Positions 26,597 through 35,177 of a stretch of 59,296 nt of DNA are shown here, one piece after another. This DNA is from Acidimicrobiales bacterium (GTDB lineage: Bacteria > Actinomycetota > Acidimicrobiia > Acidimicrobiales > SHLQ01), in assembly GCA_020629635.1 (NCBI GenBank), contig JAHDCX010000001.1, positions 17,647 to 76,942 on the forward strand, read 5' to 3'. Position 1 is the first letter of the stretch, and every line of letters starts with the position of its first letter. Position numbers and translations under genes: made by a program. The notes under the pieces are model-generated. The model did no database searches and was not told the origin of the DNA. It worked only from the letters and a program-made list of their open reading frames with translations.

Positions 26597-27156
26597 GAGG
26601 CGGACTCCAAATGAGGGTCGATCCGAAACGTCTGAACGGGTCGGATGGTTCCGTTCACGAGTGCGACGAGTCGGGCGAGGCGGGTGAGGGCGAGAACACT
26701 GATGACGGTACCGAGCACGCTCAACGTTGCGAGGAGCGCCCACTCGGTGTTGGTGAGGTTGAGGCTTGCGGGACGCACCGGGTCGAGCGTCGCGAGAACG
26801 CCGAGCGCTGCCGCCGTGGCGTTGAAGACGAGATGCAGCCGGGTCGGCGGCGTGTCGTCGTGGCCGAAGCACCCACACGAGACCGTGTCGGGTCGGGCGA
26901 GCAGCACACCGGTGAGCACCGAGAACACGAGGTAGGCGGCGGCAAGCAGTGCATGCGCGAGCGCCTGTCCCCAGACGATGACCGCCGTCCCGATCACGAT
27001 CTCCGCGATGCCGAGCGCCCGGGTGGCGAGCAGGGGAGCGGGTACCCGCAGCCACGCGAGCAGAGGCGCGGTCGACTGCGGGCGGACGATCTTTCCGGCT
27101 CCCGCAGCCATCAGCGCACCGGCCACGACCCACAGCAGTCCTGCGAGGTCTTCCAC
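26593..27156 (-). CDS. MauE-like membrane protein (DoxX/MauE type)
   Basis: A 187-residue protein with about four membrane spans (LLWVVAGALMAAGAGK, LGIAEIVIGTAVIVWG, ALLAAAYLVFSVLTGVLLA, LLATLSVLGTVISVLAL) and the motif SCGCFGHDD, typical of MauE-like proteins that pass electrons or disulfides across the membrane. It should work with the MauD-like protein on the cysteine-rich client encoded between them. I place the start at GTG 27156, 8 bases after a minus-strand TAGGGT. A longer frame to 27237 would add 27 poorly supported residues. It is the first gene of the operon. Confidence 0.75.
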   Translation of the reverse strand: MEDLAGLLWVVAGALMAAGAGKIVRPQSTAPLLAWLRVPAPLLATRALGIAEIVIGTAVIVWGQALAHALLAAAYLVFSVLTGVLLARPDTVSCGCFGHDDTPPTRLHLVFNATAAALGVLATLDPVRPASLNLTNTEWALLATLSVLGTVISVLALTRLARLVALVNGTIRPVQTFRIDPHLESAS

Positions 27157-27164
27157 GTTGTCGA

Positions 27165-27170
27165 ACCCTA
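27165..27170 (-). promoter_or_regulatory. -10 element of the Mau-like operon
   Basis: TAGGGT on the minus strand, 8 bases before GTG 27156. It shares a 71-bp divergent spacer with the flavoprotein promoter at 27216. Confidence 0.45.
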
Positions 27171-27215
27171 CTGGCCCAATGCCCGACGATGTCGCCACGG
27201 GCGGGGGACGACGCG

Positions 27216-27221
27216 TAGCCT
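27216..27221 (+). promoter_or_regulatory. -10 element of the flavoprotein gene at 27228
   Basis: TAGCCT, 6 bases before the ATG. It is identical in sequence and spacing to the element at 18576. Confidence 0.55.
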
Positions 27222-27227
27222 CAGACA

Positions 27228-28595
27228 ATGCCAACACTTCGTTTCGTCGTCATCGGTGGAGGACCCGCCGGAGTCGCCGCCGCAACCCACGCCGCACGCC
27301 TCGGTGCCGAGGTCACGCTCGTCGAGCGCGACGTCATCGGCGGAGCGGCCCACCTCTGGGACTGCATTCCGTCGAAGGCGATGATCGCCACGGGCGGCGC
27401 CATCTCCTTCCTGGCACGAAGCGAGGGCATGGGACTCGAAGAGGTCAACCCGCACATCGACACGGGCAACCTCTCCGAACGGCTGGCCAAGATCATGGCG
27501 CACCTCGAAGCGTCCAACCGCGATCTGTTGAGCAGCCAGGACGTTCGCATCGTTCAAGGCAGCGGCACGTTGGTCGGCCCGCACACCGTCGAGGTGACGG
27601 GAGTCGATGGGACGACCGAGCAGATCGAGGCGGACACGATCCTGTTGTCGACCGGCAGCCGTCCCCGGATCCCGGACTGGGCGTCGCCCGACGGGGACCG
27701 CATTCTCACGACGCGAGACGCATATCCGCCGCCCGTGATCCCCGAGCATCTCACGGTGATCGGGTCCGGCGTCACGGGCGTGGAGTTCGTGCACATGTTC
27801 ACCTCGCTCGGTTCAAAGGTCAGCTTGATCGTCTCGCGTCAGCACGTGCTCCCGGACAAGGACCCCGAGGTCGCGTACGAGCTCGAGCAGAACTTCATCG
27901 AACGTGGCGTTCGCCTGCTCAAGGGCGCCCGGTCGACGGGGATCGAACGAACAAACGACGGTGTCGTCGTGCGATGTGACGACGGTCGTGTCGTCGAGAG
28001 TTCTCACGCCCTGTTGGCCATCGGTTCGATCCCGAACTCCGACGGCCTCGGTCTCGAGGCGGCCGGGATCGAGTCCGAGTGGGGTTTCATTCCGATCAAC
28101 CAGAACGCGCAGTCCAACGTCCCCCACATCTATGCCGCAGGAGATCTGTCCGGAAAGCTGCCGCTGTCTTCGGTGGCCACGATGCAGGGCCGCAAGATCG
28201 CCGAGCACATGCTCGGTATGCACAAGGACCGGCCGCATCGCCACATCAGCTACAGCAAGGCGGCCTCGGCGATCTTCACCGAGCCCGAGATCGCCGATGT
28301 GGGCGTGTCAGAAGCCGATGCCTTCGCCCACGGCCGGAAGGTTCGGGTCACCAAGGTGCCGTTCTCTGCGTCCGCAAAGGCGTTGATCAACGACGACCCC
28401 CGCGGGTTCATCAAGTTGATCTCGGATCCGGCGACCGGCGTGGTCCTTGGCGGCTCGATCGTCGGACGCCACGCCGCAGAGCTGATCTCGATCATTGCGC
28501 TCTGCGTCACCAACAAGTTGACCGTGAGCGACCTGGCCGAGACGCTCTTCGTGCACCCGACCCTCTCGGAGACCCTGATCGAGGCGGCCGAGTAG
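27228..28595 (+). CDS. LpdA-like NAD(P)H:quinone oxidoreductase (no redox disulfide)
   Basis: A 455-residue flavoprotein of the dihydrolipoyl dehydrogenase superfamily. The FAD motif GGGPAGVAAA is at 10-19. The active site reads GGAAHLWDCIPSK, so only cysteine 46 remains where real lipoamide dehydrogenases have two. Mycobacterium tuberculosis LpdA (Rv3303c) has the same loss and is an NAD(P)H:quinone reductase, so I infer that activity. VIGSGVTGVEF is the NAD site and HPTLSE the C-terminal His-Glu. Convergent accA3 follows, as in the mycobacterial neighbourhood order. It does not serve the lipoate operon, which has its own enzyme. Confidence 0.88.
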   Translation: MPTLRFVVIGGGPAGVAAATHAARLGAEVTLVERDVIGGAAHLWDCIPSKAMIATGGAISFLARSEGMGLEEVNPHIDTGNLSERLAKIMAHLEASNRDLLSSQDVRIVQGSGTLVGPHTVEVTGVDGTTEQIEADTILLSTGSRPRIPDWASPDGDRILTTRDAYPPPVIPEHLTVIGSGVTGVEFVHMFTSLGSKVSLIVSRQHVLPDKDPEVAYELEQNFIERGVRLLKGARSTGIERTNDGVVVRCDDGRVVESSHALLAIGSIPNSDGLGLEAAGIESEWGFIPINQNAQSNVPHIYAAGDLSGKLPLSSVATMQGRKIAEHMLGMHKDRPHRHISYSKAASAIFTEPEIADVGVSEADAFAHGRKVRVTKVPFSASAKALINDDPRGFIKLISDPATGVVLGGSIVGRHAAELISIIALCVTNKLTVSDLAETLFVHPTLSETLIEAAE

Positions 28596-28625
28596 GTCCC
28601 GGTCGGTGGTGCGGGGGCGCTGAGC

Positions 28626-30389
28626 TCAGGGCTCGATCGACACGAGAAGATCCCCTGCACCCACCGAATCGCCCTCCGCGACGGCGATCGAGGCGATCGT
28701 TCCGTCCACGTCGGCGTTGATGGCGTTCTCCATCTTCATCGCTTCGAGCACGACCAATGCGTCGCCAGCCGACACGGTGTCACCCACCTCGACCTTGACC
28801 CCGACGATCGTGCCCTGCATCGGTGCTGTCACTTCGCCGGTTCCGCCTCCCGACGTCGCCGAGGACGCGGAGGAGGCCGACCGTCGCTGCGGGGCGGCCG
28901 CTGCCGCGGCGGCGACCGGCTGATCGGGTACCCACATCCGAACGTCGAACCGTCGGCCGTCCACTTCGACGGGAACGGTTCGTTCGACGAGGGAGTCGTC
29001 GCCGTCGGGTGCCGCCGGTGAGGCCACCGACCGTACGCCCGACAGATCCAGGGTGCGTTCGACCCAATTGGTCGAGTGTTCGTTGTTGCGGAACGCCTCG
29101 GCGGTGAGGATGGCCCGATCCGCCGGAATCGTCGTCGCGACGCCTTCGATGACCAACTCGTCGAGCGCCCGAACCGCACGGCGAATCGCCGTGTCCCGGT
29201 CGCGTCCCCAGACGCACAGCTTGCCGACGAGGTTGTCGTAGAACTGGCTGATTTCGTCGCCGGACTCGTATCCCGTGTCGAAGCGGGTGCCGAAACCGTC
29301 CGGAGCCACCAAGGTGGTGATCGGTCCGGGTGAGGGGAGGAAGGCCCCCTCGGCGGGGTCTTCGGCGTTGATGCGAATCTCGATTGCGTGGCCGCGGATC
29401 TCGATGTCGTCGGCGCTGAAGGAGAGGGGCTCGCCGGACGCGACACGCAACTGCTGTTCGACGAGATCGATGCCCGTGACGAGCTCGGTCACGGGATGCT
29501 CGACCTGGAGTCGGGTGTTCATCTCGAGGTAGTAGAAGCTGCCGTCCTCGTAGAGGAACTCGACCGTGCCCGCATTGGTGTAGCCGCAGCCGACGGCGAC
29601 GTCGATCGCCGCCTGGCCCATGGCGTCGAGAATCTCCGGGGCGATGCCCGGCGCGGGAGCTTCCTCGATGAGCTTCTGATGGCGTCGTTGCGCCGAACAG
29701 TCCCGCGTGCCGAGCGAGAGGCAGGTGCCGTGCGTGTCGGCGAGGACCTGGACCTCGACGTGACGGGGATTCGAGAGGTAGCGCTCCATGTAGATCTCGT
29801 CACGTCCGAAGTAGGCGAGCGCCTCTCGTTGCGCCGATTCGATCGCCGCCTCGACGGCGTCGGGGGACTCGACCACCTTCATGCCACGGCCGCCGCCGCC
29901 GTACGCCGCCTTGATGGCCACCGGCCATCCGTGTTCGGCGCCGAAGTCGAGAACCTGTTGTGGATCCGTGATCAACTCGGTGGTGCCTGGCACGCCGAAA
30001 ACCCCGACACGTTCCGCAGCCTCTCGTGCGGAGATCTTGTCGCCCATGACCTCGATCGCCTCGGGCGGTGGACCGATGAAGGTCACCCCGATCTCGCCGA
30101 TCGCCCGGGCGAAGTCCGCGTTCTCCGAGAAGAAGCCGTAGCCGGGATGAACGCCGTCGGCGCCCGACTCCGTGATGATCTCGAGCATGCGCTCGGTGTT
30201 GAGGTAGGACTCGGCGGCCGTCTGCCCACCCAGCGCGAAGGCCTCGTCGGCGAGCCGGACATGCAGCGCATTGCGGTCGAGCTCGCTGTAGACCGCAACC
30301 GTCTGGACCCCGAGCTCTCGGCAGGCTCGGATGACTCGGACCGCGATCTCGCCTCGATTTGCGACCAACACTTTCGTGAACATGGTCAT
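28626..30389 (-). CDS. accA3: Acetyl/propionyl-CoA carboxylase alpha subunit (biotin carboxylase plus carrier)
   Basis: A 587-residue subunit combining biotin carboxylase (MFTKVLVANRGEIA start, HPGYGFFSEN, ATP grasp YGGGGRGMK, EMNTRLQVEHPVTE) with a C-terminal biotin carrier domain (EAMKMEN, biotinylated lysine in the middle). It carboxylates biotin with ATP and bicarbonate, and a separate beta subunit, not in the window, passes the CO2 to acyl-CoA. The divergent neighbour is the biotin ligase that modifies it. The start is ATG 30389, or ATG 30383 two codons later, which lies 6 bases after TAACAC. The linker before the carrier is alanine-rich. Confidence 0.95.
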   Translation of the reverse strand: MTMFTKVLVANRGEIAVRVIRACRELGVQTVAVYSELDRNALHVRLADEAFALGGQTAAESYLNTERMLEIITESGADGVHPGYGFFSENADFARAIGEIGVTFIGPPPEAIEVMGDKISAREAAERVGVFGVPGTTELITDPQQVLDFGAEHGWPVAIKAAYGGGGRGMKVVESPDAVEAAIESAQREALAYFGRDEIYMERYLSNPRHVEVQVLADTHGTCLSLGTRDCSAQRRHQKLIEEAPAPGIAPEILDAMGQAAIDVAVGCGYTNAGTVEFLYEDGSFYYLEMNTRLQVEHPVTELVTGIDLVEQQLRVASGEPLSFSADDIEIRGHAIEIRINAEDPAEGAFLPSPGPITTLVAPDGFGTRFDTGYESGDEISQFYDNLVGKLCVWGRDRDTAIRRAVRALDELVIEGVATTIPADRAILTAEAFRNNEHSTNWVERTLDLSGVRSVASPAAPDGDDSLVERTVPVEVDGRRFDVRMWVPDQPVAAAAAAAPQRRSASSASSATSGGGTGEVTAPMQGTIVGVKVEVGDTVSAGDALVVLEAMKMENAINADVDGTIASIAVAEGDSVGAGDLLVSIEP

Positions 30390-30461
30390 GTGTTAGCCGC
30401 TGGGGAAGGCGGATGCGAGCTGGATTGCCTCCGCCGATCCACAGCGACAGGATCATGGCTC

Positions 30462-31274
30462 ATGACGCCGCTGCAGGTCCGGGGTTTCGGCAGGTTCGAA
30501 CATGTCGAAGTGGTCGCCGAAACCGAGTCCACGAACCGCGACCTGGCAGCCCTCGTAGAGGCTCTGGAGCCAGGCGCATCGATTGCACCGAGGGTTCGCT
30601 TCGCCGAACACCAGACCGCTGGCAAGGGTCGGCGTGACCGCCGATGGGAGGCGCCACCGGCCACAGCGCTGCTCGTGTCGTTCCTCGTGCCCTGGGCAGA
30701 CCCGACCACGCTCGGGGCGGTGCCGATGGCGCTGAGTCTGGCGGCCTGCGAAGCAGCGGCATCGTTCGGCGCTGAGCTCGCCATCAAATGGCCCAACGAT
30801 CTCGTCGACTCGAACGACCGCAAGCACGCGGGCCTGTTGAGCGAAGTCGTCGGTGCCACGGACGGCCGGGCGGTCGTCGCCGGGCTCGGACTCAACGTCT
30901 CCTGGCCGGACGATGCGTCGGCATCGCCGCCCCCGAACGCCTCCTGTCTCGACGCGATCGCCGCTTCGTCGATCGACCGAAGTGCGCTCTCCGACCGTCT
31001 CATCGAGGCGTTCGACACGAATCTCGATCGTGCCGCGCAGTTCGGCCAGGCGTCGCTGCTGGCCCGTCAACGCGAACGCAGCGCGACGATCGGGCGGCGG
31101 GTGTCCATCGAGACCGGGTCCGAGACCGTGACCGGAACTGCGGTCGACCTCGACGTCGACGGGGCGATCATCGTGCGAGACGATGTGTCCGTCCTGCGAC
31201 GCTTCGAGGTCGGCGACGTCGTCCATCTTCGCCCATCACGGGCGGTAGACGAGCACCCCCGACCGGGGGAGTAG
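30462..31274 (+). CDS. birA: Biotin-protein ligase (no repressor domain)
   Basis: A 270-residue enzyme that joins biotin to the carrier lysine via biotinyl-AMP. AGKGRRDRRW is the biotin/AMP loop (commonly GRGRRGRxW) and KWPNDL the catalytic lysine motif. There is no N-terminal DNA-binding domain, so it should not act as a repressor. It is divergent from accA3 with a 72-bp spacer, so ligase and substrate are linked. ATG 30462 is in frame with the conserved domain, and an ATG seven bases earlier is out of frame. The TAG stop forms part of the -10 hexamer of the next gene. Confidence 0.92.
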   Translation: MTPLQVRGFGRFEHVEVVAETESTNRDLAALVEALEPGASIAPRVRFAEHQTAGKGRRDRRWEAPPATALLVSFLVPWADPTTLGAVPMALSLAACEAAASFGAELAIKWPNDLVDSNDRKHAGLLSEVVGATDGRAVVAGLGLNVSWPDDASASPPPNASCLDAIAASSIDRSALSDRLIEAFDTNLDRAAQFGQASLLARQRERSATIGRRVSIETGSETVTGTAVDLDVDGAIIVRDDVSVLRRFEVGDVVHLRPSRAVDEHPRPGE

Positions 31275-31277
31275 CGT
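31272..31277 (+). promoter_or_regulatory. -10 element formed by the birA stop codon
   Basis: TAGCGT, with the birA stop as its first three bases, 9 bases before the ATG of the LCP gene at 31287. Confidence 0.4.
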
Positions 31278-31286
31278 TCCCCTCCG

Positions 31287-32867
31287 ATGACCGGACGCAC
31301 CGAGGCGACCCCGCGAGGTGCCAGACGAACGTGGCCGCAGCGGCTGCTGCTGGTCCTCGGGCTCGTCGTCGCCGCGGGATGTTTCGCTGCCGCCAACGTG
31401 TTTTGGAACGCTCGTACCGTCCTCGCGAGCCTTCCCCGGATCACGGTGAGCCCAGACGTGCTCGCCGTCGCCGGAGGACCCGGCGACCCGATCAACGTGC
31501 TCGTCGCCGGAGTGGACAGTTCGATCGGTCTCGACGAAGACGACCCGGTCCGAAGCGGGCGCGACGTCGAGGACGAGGCTCGCGGGCTCATCCGCCCCGA
31601 CACGATCCTCCTGGTCCGCCTCGACCCCGCAACCGGGGAGGCGGCACTGATGTCGATCCCGCGCGACCTGCTCGTCGTGGGACCGTCGGGAGTGGAGACG
31701 CGCATCAACACCGTGCAGGCCGTCGGTGGAGTCGACGCGCTCATCGGCACCCTCGACGACAACTGGGATGTGCCCGTCAATCATTTCGTCGTCGTCGATT
31801 TCGCCGGCTTCACCGAGCTGATCGATCTCGTGGGCGGTGTCCCGGTGTGGTTTCCGTTCCCGACCCGCGACCTCGGCTCGGGGCTCGACGTGCCCGAGGC
31901 CGGTTGCTGGAGGCTCGACGGCGCAACGTCGCTCGCCTACGTACGGGCCCGAAGCCTCGAAGAACGCATCGACGGCGAATGGGAGCGGCTGGCGGCCGTG
32001 GCCCCCGACATCGCCCGGATCGAACGCCAACAGCAGTTTCTCGTCCTCACGCTCGAGGAGTTGCTCGAAACCGGCCGGGCCGACGTTGGTCGCGTCCAGG
32101 ACCTCGTCGAAGCCGGTACCCAGGCAGTCCAGGTCGACCAGGCGCTGACCCCCGGCGACCTGATCGATCTCGCGAATGCCTTCCGGGAGTTCGACGCCGG
32201 AACGCTCGAGATCGCAACGATGCCGCGAGAGCCCGCGTTCGACGACGACGGCACCTACCTCGGTGAGGCGCTCGTCGAGTTCGACGCCGCTCCGCTGCTC
32301 GACCGGTTCCGTGGTCTGGCCGATGGCATTCGGCCCGACGACATCTCGGTGACCACGTTCGCGGCCTCGGTCGAACAGATCGACCGCATCACTGGCGAGC
32401 TCGCCGAGCGAGGTTTCGTGTCGAGCCCGGGGACCCCGGTTGACACGCCGGTGACCACCCTTCGGTTCGATCCTCGAGACGTGTCCGCGGCGACGCTTTT
32501 CGGTCGCTACCTCGAAGTGATCCCCGTGTTCGAGGTCGTCGACGGCGCCGAATTCGAGCTCGCCGTCGGCCCGGACTTCGCCGGCGTCCGAACGATCCCA
32601 AGGCCCGAAATCGAAGTGGATCCGGTGGTTCGCGCCGCCGTGACCGAGGCCGCCGCACCCCCGACGACGACCGCCGCGCCGACCACGACAACCAGCGAAG
32701 CGGCCACCGGCGACGGGGCGGTGACCACCGTGGGTGAAGATTCCTCAACCTCGACCGTGGTTGTGACCGATGAGCAGACTGGCCCAACGACGATCCCTGT
32801 TCCCACCACTACCATTCTGCGTGGGCGCCCTCCCGAGGGCGCACGTTGTGTGCCACTGGGCGGATGA
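31287..32867 (+). CDS. LytR-CpsA-Psr (LCP) family cell-wall glycopolymer ligase
   Basis: A 526-residue membrane-anchored enzyme. One hydrophobic segment (LLLVLGLVVAAGCFAAANVFW) is followed by the LCP domain with INVLVAGVDS, RPDTILLVRLDP, MSIPRDLLV and ETRINTV, then a LytR C-terminal-type domain (VDTPVTTLRF onwards), and a Thr/Pro/Ser-rich tail. LCP proteins transfer lipid-linked glycans to peptidoglycan, or to arabinogalactan in mycobacteria. The sugar-nucleotide and glycosyltransferase genes that follow make it the probable last step of a surface glycan route. The 3' end holds a 7-bp hairpin at 32825-32842. Confidence 0.92.
   Translation: MTGRTEATPRGARRTWPQRLLLVLGLVVAAGCFAAANVFWNARTVLASLPRITVSPDVLAVAGGPGDPINVLVAGVDSSIGLDEDDPVRSGRDVEDEARGLIRPDTILLVRLDPATGEAALMSIPRDLLVVGPSGVETRINTVQAVGGVDALIGTLDDNWDVPVNHFVVVDFAGFTELIDLVGGVPVWFPFPTRDLGSGLDVPEAGCWRLDGATSLAYVRARSLEERIDGEWERLAAVAPDIARIERQQQFLVLTLEELLETGRADVGRVQDLVEAGTQAVQVDQALTPGDLIDLANAFREFDAGTLEIATMPREPAFDDDGTYLGEALVEFDAAPLLDRFRGLADGIRPDDISVTTFAASVEQIDRITGELAERGFVSSPGTPVDTPVTTLRFDPRDVSAATLFGRYLEVIPVFEVVDGAEFELAVGPDFAGVRTIPRPEIEVDPVVRAAVTEAAAPPTTTAAPTTTTSEAATGDGAVTTVGEDSSTSTVVVTDEQTGPTTIPVPTTTILRGRPPEGARCVPLGG
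32825..32842 (+). other. Perfect 7-bp inverted repeat at the 3' end of the LCP gene
   Basis: GCGCCCT, a 4-base loop CCCG and AGGGCGC, within the last codons of the LCP gene and about 48 bases before ugd. No T-run follows. It could weaken read-through into ugd, or may simply reflect the GRPPEGAR codons. Confidence 0.3.
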
Positions 32868-32889
32868 AAACTAGGGAGAACCCACAATC

Positions 32890-34188
32890 ATGGCAGTCAC
32901 CGATATTCAGTCGACCTCACGGATCGCGGTGGTCGGCACCGGGTACGTCGGCCTGACGACCGGCGCGTGCTTCGCAGAGCTCGGACATGACGTCCTCTGC
33001 GCCGATATCGACCCCGCAAAGGTCGACATGCTCAAGCAGGGAGCGATCCCGATCCACGAGGACGGCCTCGAGTCGATCGTGCAAGAGAACATCAAGGCCG
33101 GGCGCCTCGACTTCGTGCTCGGCGCCGAGAACGCCGTCAAGGGACGGGAGTTCATCTACCTCTGCGTGCCAACACCACAGGGCGCAGATGGCCGCGCAGA
33201 TCTGTCCTACGTCGAAGCTGCCGCCCGCCAGATCGCCCCACATCTCGACCGTGGCGCCATCGTGGTCAACAAGTCCACCGTGCCGGTCGGCTCGACCCTG
33301 CTCGTCGAGCGGGCGATGGAGCGCCCTGATGTGCACGTCGTCTCCAACCCCGAGTTCCTCCGGGAAGGTTCGGCGGTCGGTGACTTCCTCCAGCCCGACC
33401 GTGTCGTGATCGGCGCGGACGACCGCGGAGCCGCCTCGCGGGTCGCGGCGCTCTACCTCGGCGTGCGTGCGCCAATCCTGATCACCGACCCGGCCTCGGC
33501 GGAGACGTGCAAATACGCGGCCAACGCGTTCCTCGCCACCAAGATCAGTTTCGCCAACGCCGTCGCCGCCGTCTGCGAAGCCGCAGGCGCCGACGTCGCC
33601 GACGTGCTGATGGGCATCGGTTACGACTCGCGCATCGGTCACCACTTCCTGCGACCCGGGCCGGGTTGGGGCGGCTCGTGCTTCCCGAAGGACACCAAGG
33701 CCATGATCGGCATCGCCGAGGACGTCGGCTACGACTTCGCCTTCCTGAAGGGCGTCATCGAGGTCAACGAGCAGCAGTTCGACCGGGTGGTCGACAAGGT
33801 GCGCTTGGCCGCCGGGGACACCCTCGAAGGCGTCACGATCGCGGCGCTCGGCCTGACGTTCAAAGCCGGCACGGACGACACGCGTGATTCGCCAGCCATC
33901 GAGATCATCCAACGTCTCGTCGCCGAAGGCGCCAACGTCAAGGCCTACGACCCCGTCGCCGAATCCTCGCCGATCGCCGACGTCGAGGTCTGCGGCGACG
34001 CATACGCCGCGGCCGAGGGTGCCGAGGTGCTCGTCATCCTCACCGAGTGGGAAGAGTTCAAGTTCGTCGACCTCGACAAGCTTTCCGAGGTCATGGCGAA
34101 CAAGCACATCGTCGACGCCCGCAACCTGCTCGACCGCGGTGCCGTTCGCCGGCGTGGCTTCACCTACCAGGGCATCGGTCGTAGCTGA
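32890..34188 (+). CDS. ugd: UDP-glucose 6-dehydrogenase
   Basis: A 432-residue enzyme that oxidises UDP-glucose to UDP-glucuronate with two NAD+. The N-terminal [12 protein letters not shown] is the NAD site, the catalytic cysteine is in GGSCFPKD, and the C-terminal domain ([16 protein letters not shown]) binds substrate. The next gene, after one base, decarboxylates the product to UDP-xylose, so the pair forms one short pathway. AGGGAG lies some 11 bases before the ATG at 32890. Confidence 0.95.
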   Translation: MAVTDIQSTSRIAVVGTGYVGLTTGACFAELGHDVLCADIDPAKVDMLKQGAIPIHEDGLESIVQENIKAGRLDFVLGAENAVKGREFIYLCVPTPQGADGRADLSYVEAAARQIAPHLDRGAIVVNKSTVPVGSTLLVERAMERPDVHVVSNPEFLREGSAVGDFLQPDRVVIGADDRGAASRVAALYLGVRAPILITDPASAETCKYAANAFLATKISFANAVAAVCEAAGADVADVLMGIGYDSRIGHHFLRPGPGWGGSCFPKDTKAMIGIAEDVGYDFAFLKGVIEVNEQQFDRVVDKVRLAAGDTLEGVTIAALGLTFKAGTDDTRDSPAIEIIQRLVAEGANVKAYDPVAESSPIADVEVCGDAYAAAEGAEVLVILTEWEEFKFVDLDKLSEVMANKHIVDARNLLDRGAVRRRGFTYQGIGRS

Positions 34189-34189
34189 C

Positions 34190-35131
34190 GTGGCACGGGT
34201 GGTCATCACCGGCGGAGCCGGTTTCCTCGGATCGCATCTCGGCGACGCACTCCTCGCCCGGGGCGACGAAGTTGTCGCCGTCGACAATCTCGTCACCGGC
34301 GATACCCGCAACATCGAACACAACTTCGGCAACGCGGGCTTCACCTTCCACCAGGCGGACGTGTCCAACTACCTGTGGGTACCCGGAGATGTCGACGCAG
34401 TGATGCACTTCGCGTCGCCGGCGTCGCCGATCGACTATCTCGAGATGCCGATCCAGACGCTCAAGGTCGGATCGCTCGGCACCCACAACAGCCTCGGACT
34501 GGCGAAGGCCAAGGGCGCCAAGTTCTTCATGGCGTCCACCTCTGAGGTGTATGGAGATCCGCTCGTCCACCCGCAGCCGGAGGAGTACTGGGGCAACGTG
34601 AACCCCGTCGGCCCTCGCGGGGTCTACGACGAAGCGAAGCGCTTTGCCGAGGCGATGACGATGGCGTATCACACCCATCACGGGCTCGACACGCGAATCG
34701 TTCGCATCTTCAACACCTATGGCCCGAGGATGCGTCCAAACGACGGGCGGGTGGTGTCCAATTTCATCGTCCAGGCGCTCGCTGGCGATCCGATCACGAT
34801 TTACGGCGACGGCTCGCAAACCCGGTCGTTCTGCTTCGTCGAGGACGAGGTTCGGGGCTTTCTGGCACTGCTCGATTCGGACATCAACCATCCGGTCAAC
34901 ATCGGAAACCCGGGCGAGTTCACGATCAAGGAACTGGCGGAGATCGTCGTCGAGCTCACCGGCTCGTCGTCGGAGGTCACCTTCCACGACCTTCCGGTCG
35001 ACGATCCGATGCAGCGCAAGCCCGACATCTCCAAGGCAACCGAGCTCCTTGGCTGGACCCCCGAGATTCAGCTCCGCGAAGGCCTGCAACGCACGATCGA
35101 GTACTTCGCGTCACTGCACGCGGAGCAATAG
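34190..35131 (+). CDS. UDP-glucuronate decarboxylase (UDP-xylose synthase)
   Basis: A 313-residue extended short-chain dehydrogenase. [10 protein letters not shown] is the NAD site, then STSEVYGDP, the catalytic tyrosine and lysine in YDEAKR, and [10 protein letters not shown]. These match UDP-glucuronate decarboxylases that produce UDP-xylose. It starts with GTG one base after the ugd stop, and the adjacent placement supports the assignment. An epimerase of the same family is the main alternative. Confidence 0.88.
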   Translation: MARVVITGGAGFLGSHLGDALLARGDEVVAVDNLVTGDTRNIEHNFGNAGFTFHQADVSNYLWVPGDVDAVMHFASPASPIDYLEMPIQTLKVGSLGTHNSLGLAKAKGAKFFMASTSEVYGDPLVHPQPEEYWGNVNPVGPRGVYDEAKRFAEAMTMAYHTHHGLDTRIVRIFNTYGPRMRPNDGRVVSNFIVQALAGDPITIYGDGSQTRSFCFVEDEVRGFLALLDSDINHPVNIGNPGEFTIKELAEIVVELTGSSSEVTFHDLPVDDPMQRKPDISKATELLGWTPEIQLREGLQRTIEYFASLHAEQ

Positions 35132-35165
35132 GCTCCGCTCGACACGGGCTCACCCGAGCCTGCAC

Positions 35166-35171
35166 TAGCGT
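35166..35171 (+). promoter_or_regulatory. -10 element of the GT4 gene at 35178
   Basis: TAGCGT, 6 bases before the GTG start. Confidence 0.5.
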
Positions 35172-35177
35172 CGTGAC

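Noticed and set aside
28620-28629. CTGAGCTCAG palindrome at the flavoprotein/accA3 convergent junction
   Set aside because: Only 10 bases, with no loop and no T-run. Too weak to call a terminator.
29388-30461. Long plus-strand extension before birA
   Set aside because: It is antisense to accA3, and the BirA domain begins at ATG 30462.
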